From assembly GCA_944321975.1 (NCBI GenBank), contig CALUNJ010000018.1, positions 1 to 36,329 of the forward strand: a stretch of DNA of 36,329 nt, given 5' to 3'. Below are positions 1 to 7,907 of the stretch, in pieces. This DNA comes from an uncultured Paraprevotella sp. Lineage in GTDB: Bacteria > Bacteroidota > Bacteroidia > Bacteroidales > Bacteroidaceae. The first letter of the stretch is position 1, and every line of letters begins with the position of its first letter. The notes below the pieces were generated by a model, which made no database searches, had not been told where the DNA came from, and worked only from the letters and a program-made list of their open reading frames with translations. The position numbers were made by a program, and so were the translations under genes.

Positions 1-1122
1 TTGGTGGAGCCTTACAGCGCCTATGGGCGCATGGCGGCCAACCTGTTCGCGCCGCTCTACCGTTGGGGCAACAATTTGCTGGCCTATTTCGCGGAACGGG
101 CGGACAGCTACGCTTTTTATGCCACGGAGGTGTGGCTGAAAGGGGTGTCCACGCTGGTCGTGGCGGTGCTGACCTTCGTGGTGTTGGCGGTGCTGGCCTG
201 GCGGAATGGCCGCACCTATTGCAACACGGTGTGCCCGGTGGGCACGCTGCTGGGTTTCTTGTCGCGCTATGCGTGGTTCAAGCCGGTCATCGACCCTTCG
301 AAGTGTGTCGACTGCCACCTTTGCGAGCGCAACTGCAAGGCTTCCTGCATTCGCATCCCGGAACACCGGATTGATTATAGCCGTTGTGTGGCCTGCATGG
401 ACTGTGTGGCCCGGTGCCCGAAGGGGGCCATCCGCTATGTGCACCCGAAGGCGGCCGCCGCGCCCCGGGCAGAGGGGCAGGCACAGCAGCCCGACCGTTC
501 CCGCCGCAGTTTCCTCACGGTGGCCTCGCTGTTCGCGGCCGGCACGTGGCTGCGGGCGCAGGAGAAGAAGGTCGACGGCGGATTGGCCGCCATCGAGGAA
601 AAGAAAATTCCCGCACGGGCCGTGCCGTTGAAGCCGGCCGGCGCACAGAGCCTGCGCAACTTCTCGGCCCATTGCACGGCTTGCCAGCTCTGCGTGTCGG
701 CCTGTCCGAACGGCGTGCTGCGCCCCTCTTCGGCGTTGGGCACGTGGATGCAGCCTGAGATGTCCTACGAGCGGGGCTATTGCCGTCCGGAGTGCGTGCG
801 CTGTTCCGAAGTGTGCCCGGTGGGCGCGATACATCCCGTCACCGTGGCCGACAAGTCGTCCATTCAGATCGGGCATGCCGTGTTCCATCCGGAAAACTGC
901 GTGGTGAACACCGATGGCGTGGAGTGTGGCAACTGCGCCCGCCATTGCCCGTCGGGCGCGATACTCATGGTGCCTTCGGTGGCCGGCGACGAGCATTCGC
1001 CCAAACTTCCGGTGGTCAACGAGGAGCGTTGCATCGGGTGCGGGGCTTGCGAGAACTTGTGCCCGGCGCGTCCGTTCAGCGCCATCCATGTGGAGGGACA
1101 CGAGGCGCATAGCTATATTTAA
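1..1122 (+). CDS. Membrane polyferredoxin, NapH-like (5' partial)
   Basis: The reading frame is open from the first base, and the family normally has further N-terminal membrane helices, so the gene is cut by the window edge; the TTG at base 1 is probably not its start. Visible order (window-relative residues): a membrane helix at about 50-68, a CxxxCP motif near 74-79 typical of NapH/polyferredoxin membrane proteins, two 4Fe-4S motifs at about 102-140, then R168-R169 in an SRRSFL context followed by a hydrophobic stretch, then about four more Cys-rich clusters (about 223-360). It probably passes electrons between membrane and soluble partners. It lies 20 nt before a Tat-type ferredoxin-containing reductase, its likely partner. 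Family assignment is confident; the electron donor and acceptor are unknown. Confidence 0.85.
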   Translation: MVEPYSAYGRMAANLFAPLYRWGNNLLAYFAERADSYAFYATEVWLKGVSTLVVAVLTFVVLAVLAWRNGRTYCNTVCPVGTLLGFLSRYAWFKPVIDPSKCVDCHLCERNCKASCIRIPEHRIDYSRCVACMDCVARCPKGAIRYVHPKAAAAPRAEGQAQQPDRSRRSFLTVASLFAAGTWLRAQEKKVDGGLAAIEEKKIPARAVPLKPAGAQSLRNFSAHCTACQLCVSACPNGVLRPSSALGTWMQPEMSYERGYCRPECVRCSEVCPVGAIHPVTVADKSSIQIGHAVFHPENCVVNTDGVECGNCARHCPSGAILMVPSVAGDEHSPKLPVVNEERCIGCGACENLCPARPFSAIHVEGHEAHSYI

Positions 1123-1142
1123 AGAGAAAAAGGTTATCAGTC

Positions 1143-2534
1143 ATGGGACAAGAGAATCACAAGAATAAGGAAATGGGGCGCCGCAAGTTCCTGAAACTTC
1201 TCGGCGCAGGGGCTGCGGCCACGTCTGCGGCCATCTATGGTTGCGGGTCTAAAGGAGGGGAGTCCGGTTCCGGCACCCTGCCGGGCGAGGTGCCTGGGGG
1301 CGGAATGACCATCCGCACCAGTCCCACCACGGGCGACAAGGTGTCGCTCCTGGGATTCGGCATGATGCGCCTGCCTTTCCTGGAGAAAAGAGGGGAAATA
1401 GACCAGGAGATGGTCAACGAGCTGGTGGATTACGCCGTGGCGCACGGGGTGAACTATTTCGACACCTCGCCGGCCTACTGCCGCGGCCAGTCCGAGCGGG
1501 CCACGGGCATTGCGCTGAGCCGTTATCCGCGCGGGAGCTATTTCGTGGCCACCAAACTTTCCAATTTCTCGAACTTTACACGGGAAAATTCCATCGCGAT
1601 GTACCGCAAGTCGTTCGAGGAACTGCAGGTGGACCACATCGACTACTATCTGCTGCATTCCGTGGGCGGAGGCGACGGCATGGGCCTGCTGAACGCCCGT
1701 TTCTTTGACAACGGGATGGTGGATTTCCTCCTGAAGGAGCGCGAGGCCGGGCGCATCCGCAACCTGGGCTTTTCCTATCATGGCGACATCCGGGTGTTCG
1801 ACTATCTGCTGTCGCGCCACGACGAGTTCAAGTGGGACTTCGTGCAGATCCAGCTGAACTACCTGGACTGGCGGCATGCCAAGCAAATCAATGCCAACAA
1901 CACCGACGCGGAATATCTCTATGGCGAATTGTCCAAGCGCCACATCCCGGCCATCATCATGGAGCCGTTGCTGGGCGGGCGGCTCTCCAACGTGCCCGAC
2001 AACATCGTGGCGCGGCTCAAGCAGCGCGAGCCGCAACGGAGCGTGGCCTCGTGGGCGTTCCGGTTTGCGGGGAGTTTCCCGGACGTGCTCACCGTGTTGA
2101 GCGGCATGACGCGCATGGAACATCTGCAGGACAACCTGCACACTTACTCTCCGCTCAAGCCTTTGACCGAGGAGGAGTTCCAGTTCCTGCTGGACACGGC
2201 GAAGCTGATGATGGAGTTCGACACCATTCCCTGCAACGACTGCAAGTACTGCATGCCTTGTCCCTACGGCATCGACATTCCGGCCATCTTGTTGCACTAC
2301 AACAAGTGCCTGAACGAGGGCAACATCCCGCAGAGCGCGCAGAGCGAAGGCTACCGCAAGGCGCGCAGGATTTATCTGGTGGGCTATGACCGCAGCGTGC
2401 CCAAGCTCCGCCAGGCGGACCATTGCACGGGTTGCAACCAGTGCAGCCCCCACTGCCCGCAGGGCATCGACATCCCCAAGGAGCTGCACCGCATCGATGC
2501 GTATGTGGAGAAGTTGAAGCAAGAAACTTTATAG
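1143..2534 (+). CDS. Tat-exported lipoprotein aldo/keto reductase with C-terminal 4Fe-4S motifs
   Basis: 463 aa. The N-terminus has a twin-arginine motif (GRRKFLK, R13-R14), a hydrophobic segment and a lipobox-like end at C34, so it is predicted to be exported folded by Tat and lipid-anchored. The middle is an aldo/keto reductase barrel with the catalytic tetrad visible: D107, Y112, K138 and H172. The C-terminal 90 residues hold two ferredoxin-type clusters (CNDCKYCMPCP and CTGCNQCSPHCP), as in the Fe-S-containing AKR subfamily. Natural substrate unknown. The gene sits between a polyferredoxin and tatA/tatC, which fits a periplasmic redox enzyme fed by the polyferredoxin. A 461-codon antisense frame over it is a high-GC shadow. 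Confidence 0.9.
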   Translation: MGQENHKNKEMGRRKFLKLLGAGAAATSAAIYGCGSKGGESGSGTLPGEVPGGGMTIRTSPTTGDKVSLLGFGMMRLPFLEKRGEIDQEMVNELVDYAVAHGVNYFDTSPAYCRGQSERATGIALSRYPRGSYFVATKLSNFSNFTRENSIAMYRKSFEELQVDHIDYYLLHSVGGGDGMGLLNARFFDNGMVDFLLKEREAGRIRNLGFSYHGDIRVFDYLLSRHDEFKWDFVQIQLNYLDWRHAKQINANNTDAEYLYGELSKRHIPAIIMEPLLGGRLSNVPDNIVARLKQREPQRSVASWAFRFAGSFPDVLTVLSGMTRMEHLQDNLHTYSPLKPLTEEEFQFLLDTAKLMMEFDTIPCNDCKYCMPCPYGIDIPAILLHYNKCLNEGNIPQSAQSEGYRKARRIYLVGYDRSVPKLRQADHCTGCNQCSPHCPQGIDIPKELHRIDAYVEKLKQETL

Positions 2535-2555
2535 GAGAAAAGAGAAAGGAGACAC

Positions 2556-3065
2556 ATGCAAGATCTGATTGATTTGTTACATCGCCTCGACTGTTCCTGT
2601 GTGTTGCGCAACGGCAACATCCACACCTACGCGCAACGGGGCGTGGCCGACCTGTACGAGTTGTTGCTGCGCCATCCGCAGTTGCTCCGCGGGGCGGAAA
2701 TCGCCGACAAGGTGGTGGGCAAGGGCGCGGCCGCCCTCATGGTGCTCGGCGGCGTGCGCGAGGTGTATGCCGACGTCCTCAGCGAGCCGGCCTGCGGGAT
2801 GCTCCGCGGGGCGGGCGTCCCCGTGTCCTGCGCCTTGCTGGTGCCGGCTATCCGCAACCGGGCGGGCGACGGCTGGTGCCCGGTGGAGACCTTGTGCCGC
2901 GACAAGGCCACGGCAGAGGAGTGCCTGCCGCTGATCCGGGAGTTCATGGAAAGACGCTCTTCTTCCCTCCCACATCCCCTTCCGCCCCCTCTTCCGGATT
3001 ACAAATCTGGCACGGGAAGAGGCGTTGATCGGCACGGACACGGGAAAATAGCCGAGAATGAATAG
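2556..3065 (+). CDS. DUF1893 domain protein
   Basis: 169 aa, no signal peptide, so cytoplasmic. Residues 1-130 match the DUF1893 family as I know it: an N-terminal segment ending in CVLRNGNIHTY, then a VGKGAAALMVLGGV core. The family has a deaminase-like fold and no settled function. The domain appears to end near the MERR at about residue 132. The last ~38 residues are low-complexity (Ser/Pro/Arg-rich) and are encoded by an imperfect palindrome resembling intergenic repeats elsewhere in this window, so the stop was probably displaced by repeat insertion or the tail is not functional. It starts 21 nt after the reductase gene in the same operon. Confidence 0.75.
   Translation: MQDLIDLLHRLDCSCVLRNGNIHTYAQRGVADLYELLLRHPQLLRGAEIADKVVGKGAAALMVLGGVREVYADVLSEPACGMLRGAGVPVSCALLVPAIRNRAGDGWCPVETLCRDKATAEECLPLIREFMERRSSSLPHPLPPPLPDYKSGTGRGVDRHGHGKIAENE
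2988..3022. repeat. CCGGATT-type palindromic repeat inside the DUF1893 3' end
   Basis: CCTCTTCC (2988-2995) and GGAAGAGG (3015-3022) are perfect inverted arms around GGATTACAAATCTGGC. Similar sequence, with the same CCTCTTCC left arm and a CACGGG near the right end, occurs at 8033-8113. It is probably a REP-like dispersed intergenic repeat. Confidence 0.6.
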
Positions 3066-3098
3066 TGAACAGATATGTGATAAAAAAATAGAACGGAT

Positions 3099-3608
3099 AT
3101 GGAATCAACGAGTGTGAAACTCTATGCTCCGGGTTATGCGGAGAAGCGGACCTATGGGATGGCCGCGTGTTTTGTGGCGGGCAACGTCCTGTTGCCCCAG
3201 TTGTGCCACTTGTGGCCCCAGGGCGGGATGACGTGGCTGCCGATTTATTTCTTCACCTTGGTCGGGGCCTACAAGTACGGCTGGCGGGTGGGGTTGCTCA
3301 CGGCGGTGCTCTCCCCCCTGGTCAATTCGGCGTTGTTCGGCATGCCGGCGCCGGCCGTCTTGCCGGCCATCCTGCTGAAGTCGGTGCTCCTGGCCGGGGC
3401 GGCCGGTTGGGCCGCCGCGCGTTTCCGCCGGGTGTCGCTGGGGCTGTTGCTGGCCGTGGTGCTGGCCTACCAGGTCGCGGGCACGTTGGGCGAATGGGCC
3501 TTGGCGGGCGACCTGCGGCTGGCCTTGCAGGACTTCCGCGTGGGGCTTCCGGGCATGGCCTTGCAGGTCGTGGGCGGCTATGGGCTGATGAAACTTTGGT
3601 CTAAATAA
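3099..3608 (+). CDS. ECF transporter S component-like membrane protein
   Basis: 169 aa, almost wholly hydrophobic with about five membrane helices and short charged loops. Size and layout fit substrate-binding S components of energy-coupling factor transporters, including an N-terminal cytoplasmic stretch and a YKYGWRVGLLTAVLSPLVNSALFG-type region (split here by position: about residues 58-82). The substrate cannot be read from the sequence, and no ECF ATPase or T component is in the window. It lies between the DUF1893 gene and tatA, in one direction. A generic small membrane protein is the alternative. Confidence 0.55.
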   Translation: MESTSVKLYAPGYAEKRTYGMAACFVAGNVLLPQLCHLWPQGGMTWLPIYFFTLVGAYKYGWRVGLLTAVLSPLVNSALFGMPAPAVLPAILLKSVLLAGAAGWAAARFRRVSLGLLLAVVLAYQVAGTLGEWALAGDLRLALQDFRVGLPGMALQVVGGYGLMKLWSK

Positions 3609-3629
3609 GGGGAAGGAGGCGTCGTCATT

Positions 3630-3845
3630 ATGTTTGGAATAGGAACGCAGGAAGTCCTGCTCATTCTCCTCATCGTGTTGCTGCTGTTCGGGGGAAAGAA
3701 GATCCCCGAACTGATGAAAGGCCTGGGAAAAGGCGTGAAGAGTTTCAGGGACGGCATGAACGGCGTGGAGCGCCCGGAGGACGGGCCGGACCACCGGAAA
3801 GGCACGGGCGCGACACCGGAAGGCGAAAAGGATGGGAAGTCCTGA
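3630..3845 (+). CDS. tatA: Twin-arginine translocase subunit TatA
   Basis: 71 aa, normal for TatA. One N-terminal membrane helix (about 6-20) is followed by the hinge F20-G21 and the conserved KKIPEL of the amphipathic helix (LFGGKKIPEL), then a charged, disordered C-terminus. TatA forms the pore-like assembly that moves folded Tat substrates across the inner membrane. Its last 14 bases overlap the start of tatC, so translation is probably coupled. No tatB is present, which is usual in Bacteroidetes. Confidence 0.95.
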   Translation: MFGIGTQEVLLILLIVLLLFGGKKIPELMKGLGKGVKSFRDGMNGVERPEDGPDHRKGTGATPEGEKDGKS

Positions 3846-4638
3846 GGCCGGCGGCGGGACGGGAACCTTCTGGGACCACCTCGACGTGTTGCGCGGCTAC
3901 CTGCTGAGGGCGGTCGCCGTGACGGTCGCGTGCGGCCTGGTGGCCTTTTGTTTCAAGGACACGCTTTTTGCCATCGTCCTGGCTCCCAAGGATCCCGGTT
4001 TCTGCACTTATCGCTTGTTGGCGCGCCTGGGCGGGGCCTGGGGGGTGCCGGGGATGATTCCCGGCGACTTCTCCGTGCGGCTCATCAACACGGCGCTGAC
4101 CGAGCAGTTCCTCATCCACATGAAGGTGGCGCTCTATGCCGGCCTGCTCTGTGCCTCCCCCTATGTGCTCTACCTCTTGTTCCGCTTCGTCTCGCCGGCC
4201 TTGTACGACCACGAGCGGCGCGACGCCGTGCGCACGGTGGGGGCGGGCTACGTGATGTTCCTGGCCGGCACGGCGTTGAACTATTTTCTCATCTTTCCCC
4301 TCACCTTCCGTTTCCTGGGCACCTACCAGGTGAGCGCCCAGGTGGAAAACACGGTCACCCTGCAGTCCTACATGGACACGCTCCTGACCATGAGCCTCCT
4401 GCTGGGCATCGTGTTCGAGATCCCGGTGGTCTGCTGGCTCCTGGCCCGTTTCGGCGTGCTGGGCTCGGCCTTCATGCGGCGCTACCGCCGCCATGCCTGG
4501 GTCGCCGTCCTCGTCGTGGGGGCGGTCATCACGCCCACTTCCGACGTGTTCACGCTCCTGCTGGTGTCCGTCCCGATGGCCTTGCTCTACGAGGCGGGGA
4601 TATGGGTGGTGGCTGCCACGGAAAAAGGCAAGGCCTGA
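3832..4638 (+). CDS. tatC: Twin-arginine translocase subunit TatC
   Basis: 268 aa with six predicted membrane helices. The N-terminal TatC signature is present as FWDHLDVLR (13-21), and the conserved region SPYVLYLLFRFVSPALYDHE after helix 2 is recognisable. TatC binds the twin-arginine signal and recruits TatA. Likely cargo is encoded just upstream: the aldo/keto reductase (R13-R14) and perhaps the C-terminal half of the polyferredoxin. The start overlaps tatA by 14 nt, and the stop codon sits in the loop of the operon's terminator hairpin. Confidence 0.95.
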   Translation: MGSPEAGGGTGTFWDHLDVLRGYLLRAVAVTVACGLVAFCFKDTLFAIVLAPKDPGFCTYRLLARLGGAWGVPGMIPGDFSVRLINTALTEQFLIHMKVALYAGLLCASPYVLYLLFRFVSPALYDHERRDAVRTVGAGYVMFLAGTALNYFLIFPLTFRFLGTYQVSAQVENTVTLQSYMDTLLTMSLLLGIVFEIPVVCWLLARFGVLGSAFMRRYRRHAWVAVLVVGAVITPTSDVFTLLLVSVPMALLYEAGIWVVAATEKGKA

Positions 4639-4659
4639 GTGTGGGCCTTGCCTTTTTCC
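4620..4659 (+). terminator. Intrinsic terminator, tat operon / cysQ (bidirectional)
   Basis: A 16-bp perfect stem (4620-4635 with 4644-4659) with an 8-nt loop. Both arms carry five A or T, so it can act on both strands. The tatC stop TGA (4636-4638) lies in the loop. It separates convergent tatC and cysQ. Confidence 0.9.
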
Positions 4660-4683
4660 GTGTTCCCGTGCCGCCCGTGGCTT

Positions 4684-5493
4684 TTATTTCACGATGAACC
4701 AGGGGTTCAGCAGCTCTTCCTTGTTGTAGCGGAGCGGGGTCTTCTCGTCGGTGTGGTAGATGTTTTTCCCCGCCGCGCGGGCGATGGCGTGTCCTGCCGC
4801 CGTGTCCCATTCCATGGTGGGGGCGAAGCGCGGGTAGATGTCGGCCGTCCCTTCGGCCACGCGGCAGATCTTCAGCGAGCTGCCGCACGAGATGAGGTGC
4901 AGGTCGCCATAGGCCTGTTCCAGCCGGCGGATGTAGTCCTCCGTCTCGGGCGAGAGGTGGGAGCGCGAGGCCACCACCACGAAGCCCTTCGTGTCGGGTT
5001 GTTCCAGGGGGAGGCGGTCGGCGCGTTCGGTCAGGTCGTCCACGGAAAGTCCGGCGGAGCGGTAGTCGATGCCGGTCGCCTTATAGGCTCCCAGGCTTTC
5101 TTCGGCATAGTAGAGTTCGCGCCGCGCGGGGATGTAGACCACCCCCATGACCGGGACGCCGTTTTCCACCAGCGCGATGTTCACGGTGAATTCGCCGTTG
5201 CGCTTGATGAATTCTTTCGTGCCGTCCAGCGGGTCGACGATCCACAGCGCCTTCCATGTCTTGCGCACGGCGTAGTCCGTGTGTTTCCCTTCCTCGCTGA
5301 GCAGGGGCAGGGTCGTTTCCGCCAGCAGGCCCGTGATGCGTTCGTTCGCCCGCTTGTCGGCAATGGTCAGGGGCGAGTGGTCCGCTTTGTGTTCCACGGC
5401 GAAGTCGGCGTGGGGGTCTTCGTAGATGTCCAGAATGTCTTTTCCTGCCCACAAGGCTGCCCTGATGGCGCAGGCTAACCGTTCGTCTTGCAT
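4684..5493 (-). CDS. cysQ: 3'(2'),5'-bisphosphate nucleotidase CysQ
   Basis: 269 aa, the usual length. This Mg2+-dependent, Li+-sensitive phosphatase family hydrolyses 3'-phosphoadenosine 5'-phosphate, a by-product of sulfate activation. The metal-binding motifs of the inositol monophosphatase superfamily are visible: LSEEG (E67-E68), DPLDGT (D87, D90, G91-T92), and EWDTAAGHAI near residue 220. Cytoplasmic. It is transcribed alone, from a -7 box 28 nt upstream of the ATG, and converges on the tat operon terminator. No sulfate-assimilation genes lie beside it. Confidence 0.93.
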   Translation of the reverse strand: MQDERLACAIRAALWAGKDILDIYEDPHADFAVEHKADHSPLTIADKRANERITGLLAETTLPLLSEEGKHTDYAVRKTWKALWIVDPLDGTKEFIKRNGEFTVNIALVENGVPVMGVVYIPARRELYYAEESLGAYKATGIDYRSAGLSVDDLTERADRLPLEQPDTKGFVVVASRSHLSPETEDYIRRLEQAYGDLHLISCGSSLKICRVAEGTADIYPRFAPTMEWDTAAGHAIARAAGKNIYHTDEKTPLRYNKEELLNPWFIVK

Positions 5494-5521
5494 GTGTGTG
5501 TCGTTTTGGGATTGAACCGGA

Positions 5522-5529
5522 CAAAGTTA
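5522..5529 (-). promoter_or_regulatory. Bacteroidetes -7 box of cysQ
   Basis: On the minus strand this reads TAACTTTG, a full match to the consensus TAnnTTTG. It lies 28 nt upstream of the cysQ ATG. No TTTG is seen at the usual -33 spacing. Confidence 0.7.
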
Positions 5530-5717
5530 GTGAATTTCGCCCAAAGCCCGCATGCGTTTTCGTGTGTTTTTTTTCCGCCGTGCGGCGGGGACGGCTGCAG
5601 GGGAGGGGAAAGGGTGTGGTGTCTCTGTGTAAGCTGTTGGCTTCCAGTGTTTTCCGCTTTTTCCTTTCGGGCGTTCCCTTTCCTTTCCGGAGCCGGAAAA
5701 GACGCGGCAGGGGCATC

Positions 5718-5791
5718 CCGGATTTTTCTCAAGCGATTCACATTTTTTTCTCAAGTGGTTCACATTTTTTTCTCAAGCGAAAAAAATCCGG
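5718..5791. repeat. CTCAAG 22-bp-period hairpin element, copy 1
   Basis: CTCAAG occurs at 5728, 5750 and 5772, exactly 22 bp apart, separated by near-identical spacers containing TTCACA and a run of T. The whole is enclosed by the inverted arms CCGGATTTTT (5718-5727) and AAAAATCCGG (5782-5791). Related elements are at 19346-19428 and 35200-35260. Too small for a CRISPR array. Function unknown; a terminator role after trkH is possible. Confidence 0.75.
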
Positions 5792-5848
5792 CCTTCCTGA
5801 GGTGTTCCGGGAGGGATTCTTTGTAAGGGGATTTTACGTGGTACCCCT

Positions 5849-7339
5849 TTACCATTCTTTCCAGAACACGGGGCTGAACAGGATGAGCACGCTGAACAGT
5901 TCCAGACGCCCGATGAGCATCAGGAACGACACGATCCATTGTGCCGCGTCCGGCATGCCGCTCATCGTGTAGGCCGGCCCGTAGACGCCGAAGCCCACGC
6001 CCGTGTTGCCCAGGGCGGCGATGGCGGTGGTGAGGGCTTCGAGGAAGTCGATGCCGCAGAGCATGAAGAGCAGGGTGCCCACGAAGCTGCACATCAGGTA
6101 GAAAAGGGTGAACATGGCCACGGTGTGGAGCGTGGTGTGCGACACCACGTGCTGGTTGATCCTCACCGGGAGCACGGCGTTGGGGTGGATGAGCCGCTTG
6201 AACTCGTTGCAGATGCCGTGGTAGAGGATGGCGAAGCGCAGGTCCTTGATGCCGCCGGCCGTGGAGCCGGTGCAGCCTCCGGCCAGCATGGCGAAGAGCA
6301 GCAGGATCCACGTGAAGTGGGGCCAGAGCGTGTAGTCGTCGGTGACCAGCCCGCAGGAAGTATGTATGGTCGACACCTGGAACAGGGCCTTGCGGAAGGA
6401 TTCCTCGAGCGGGTAGTAGCCCTGGAGGAAGAGGGCGGCGGTGATGGCGAGCGTGATCAGGGCCACCGAGCCAACGAACCACCGGGTCTCGCAGTCGTCG
6501 GACAGCTTGCGGAACTTGCCCTTCAGGCACAACACCAGCAGCGAGAAGTTGAAGCTGGCCAGGATCATGAAGACGGAGGTGACATATTCGATGAAGGGGG
6601 AGTCCCAGTAGGCGATGCTGGCCTGTTTCGTGGAGAACCCGCCCGTGCCCATGATGCTGAAGGCGTGGCACACGGCGTCGAACACGTTCATCCCCCCGGC
6701 CCACAGCAGGACGGTGCAGAGCGACGTGAGGAGGATGTAGACGGTCCAGATGAGCTTGGTGGTCATGCTGATTTTCGGGTGCAGCTTGTCGTGGGTCACG
6801 CCCGTGGCTTCCGCGCTGAACAACTGCAGGTTGCCCCCGCCGAAGATGGGGAGCAGGGCGATGGTGAAACACACGATGCCCAGTCCGCCCACCCATTGGG
6901 TCAGGGCACGCCAGAACAGCATGCCCTTTGACATCGTGTCGAGATGGTCCACGACGGTGAATCCCGTGGTGGTGAAACCGGACATGGTTTCGAAAAACGC
7001 CCCCGCCACGGAGGGGATGTCGCCGCTCAGCAGGAAAGGCACCATGCCGAGCAGGGTGAAGATGACCCACGTCAGGCTGACGATGCAGTAGCCGTCGCGG
7101 CGCGTCATCCATGTGTCGGCCCCGTGCCCGTAGGCCACCAGGGCGCCCCCGGCGAGCAGGTTGATGCCGGCGGCATAGAGGAAGTGGAGATAGTGGGCCT
7201 CGTGGTAGAACAGCGAGACGCCCATGCACAGGAGCAGGAGGCCGCCTTCCACCCACGTCAGGATGCCGATGACGTAGGCAATGAGTTTGGCGTTGATGAT
7301 ATGTTTGAGCGGTGCCTGGCCGCTGTGGTTCTTTTTCAT
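5849..7339 (-). CDS. trkH: Potassium uptake protein, TrkH family
   Basis: 496 aa from the ATG at 7339; the frame stays open to 7654, but the upstream part is Arg/Pro-rich and overlaps the GNAT gene, so I reject it. Many membrane helices and the four TrkH pore-loop regions are visible: SGFTTTGFT, IMGTGGFST, TIHTSCGL and ALGNTGVGFG, with a GGCTGSTAGGIK segment before the fourth. Such proteins form the membrane channel for K+ entry, normally gated by the NAD(H)-binding TrkA. No trkA is adjacent, unlike many Bacteroides loci, so the partner must be encoded elsewhere. It lies 59 nt after the GNAT gene and is probably cotranscribed with it. Confidence 0.93.
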   Translation of the reverse strand: MKKNHSGQAPLKHIINAKLIAYVIGILTWVEGGLLLLCMGVSLFYHEAHYLHFLYAAGINLLAGGALVAYGHGADTWMTRRDGYCIVSLTWVIFTLLGMVPFLLSGDIPSVAGAFFETMSGFTTTGFTVVDHLDTMSKGMLFWRALTQWVGGLGIVCFTIALLPIFGGGNLQLFSAEATGVTHDKLHPKISMTTKLIWTVYILLTSLCTVLLWAGGMNVFDAVCHAFSIMGTGGFSTKQASIAYWDSPFIEYVTSVFMILASFNFSLLVLCLKGKFRKLSDDCETRWFVGSVALITLAITAALFLQGYYPLEESFRKALFQVSTIHTSCGLVTDDYTLWPHFTWILLLFAMLAGGCTGSTAGGIKDLRFAILYHGICNEFKRLIHPNAVLPVRINQHVVSHTTLHTVAMFTLFYLMCSFVGTLLFMLCGIDFLEALTTAIAALGNTGVGFGVYGPAYTMSGMPDAAQWIVSFLMLIGRLELFSVLILFSPVFWKEW

Positions 7340-7398
7340 TGGGGTGTTTCCTTTTTGTGTGCCCGTGCCTGTCGTTTCCCGGCCCGTGTGCCGGGGCT

Positions 7399-7887
7399 TC
7401 AAGGTTCCAGCAGCAGTTCCCAGTCCGTCACGTCCAGCCGGCGGCCGAATTTCAGGCCCACCTGCTCGAACCGCGACACCTGCCGGAAGCCCGCCTTGCG
7501 GTGCAGCGCGCAACTGGCCGTGTTGCCGCCCGTGATGCAGGCCACGAGGGCGTGGCACCCCCGCCGCCGGCATTCCCCGGCCAGCCACGACAGCAGCCCG
7601 TACCCGATGCCCTGCCGGGCGAAGCGCGGGTCGACATAGACCGTCGTCTCCCACGTGTGGGCGTAGGCCGCCCGTTCGCGCCAGGCGTGGGCGTAGGCAT
7701 AGCCGGCCACCTGCCCGCCGGCCTCGTAGACCCCATAAGGGTAGCAGGCCGCGATGGCGGCGATCCGTTCGCGCATTTGTGCCGCCGTCACCGCCTCGGT
7801 CTCGAAGGTGACCACGCTGTGCAGCACAAATTCGTTGTACAGGCCGGCGATGGCTTCCGCGTCGCGGAGAGTGACATTTCGGATCAT
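7399..7887 (-). CDS. GNAT-family N-acetyltransferase (phosphinothricin acetyltransferase-like)
   Basis: 162 aa from the ATG at 7887 (MIRNVTLRDAEAIAGLYNEF). This start is chosen because the -7 box at 7908-7915 lies between it and the next ATG upstream (7926). Sequence features match the Pat/YncA branch of GNAT enzymes: the N-terminal region with VTFETE, a central VYVDPRFARQGIG acetyl-CoA loop ([Q/R]xxGxG), then LVACITGGNTASCALHRKAGF and a C-terminal DVTDWELLLEP. These acetylate amino groups of small molecules such as methionine derivatives or phosphinothricin; the substrate here is not determined. Cytoplasmic. Probably cotranscribed with trkH. Confidence 0.88.
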   Translation of the reverse strand: MIRNVTLRDAEAIAGLYNEFVLHSVVTFETEAVTAAQMRERIAAIAACYPYGVYEAGGQVAGYAYAHAWRERAAYAHTWETTVYVDPRFARQGIGYGLLSWLAGECRRRGCHALVACITGGNTASCALHRKAGFRQVSRFEQVGLKFGRRLDVTDWELLLEP

Positions 7888-7907
7888 TTCACATTCTTTT
7901 TCGGATG

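Larger units (their letters stand above)
5494..5848. other. Intergenic region between cysQ and trkH
   Basis: 355 bp with no credible gene. It holds the cysQ promoter (5522-5529), an uninformative C/T-rich stretch (about 5560-5710), and the 22-bp-period hairpin element at 5718-5791, which is 57 nt downstream of the trkH stop and may end its transcript. Short frames here have no family resemblance. Confidence 0.7.

Noticed and set aside
1137..2522. Long antisense open frame (461 codons) over the aldo/keto reductase gene
   Set aside because: It mirrors a well-supported gene; high-GC codon bias opens such frames. His/Arg/Val-rich product with no family. The same holds for the antisense frames at 20207-22729, 24235-26421, 28072-29472 and 32240-34024.
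5718..5791. Possible CRISPR array (repeat period 22 bp)
   Set aside because: Only three units, repeat plus spacer just 22 bp with near-identical spacers, no cas genes; the structure is a hairpin element.
5760..7256. 498-codon frame on the minus strand over trkH
   Set aside because: The product is Arg/His/Pro-rich nonsense in another frame of trkH, whose own frame shows all four pore loops.
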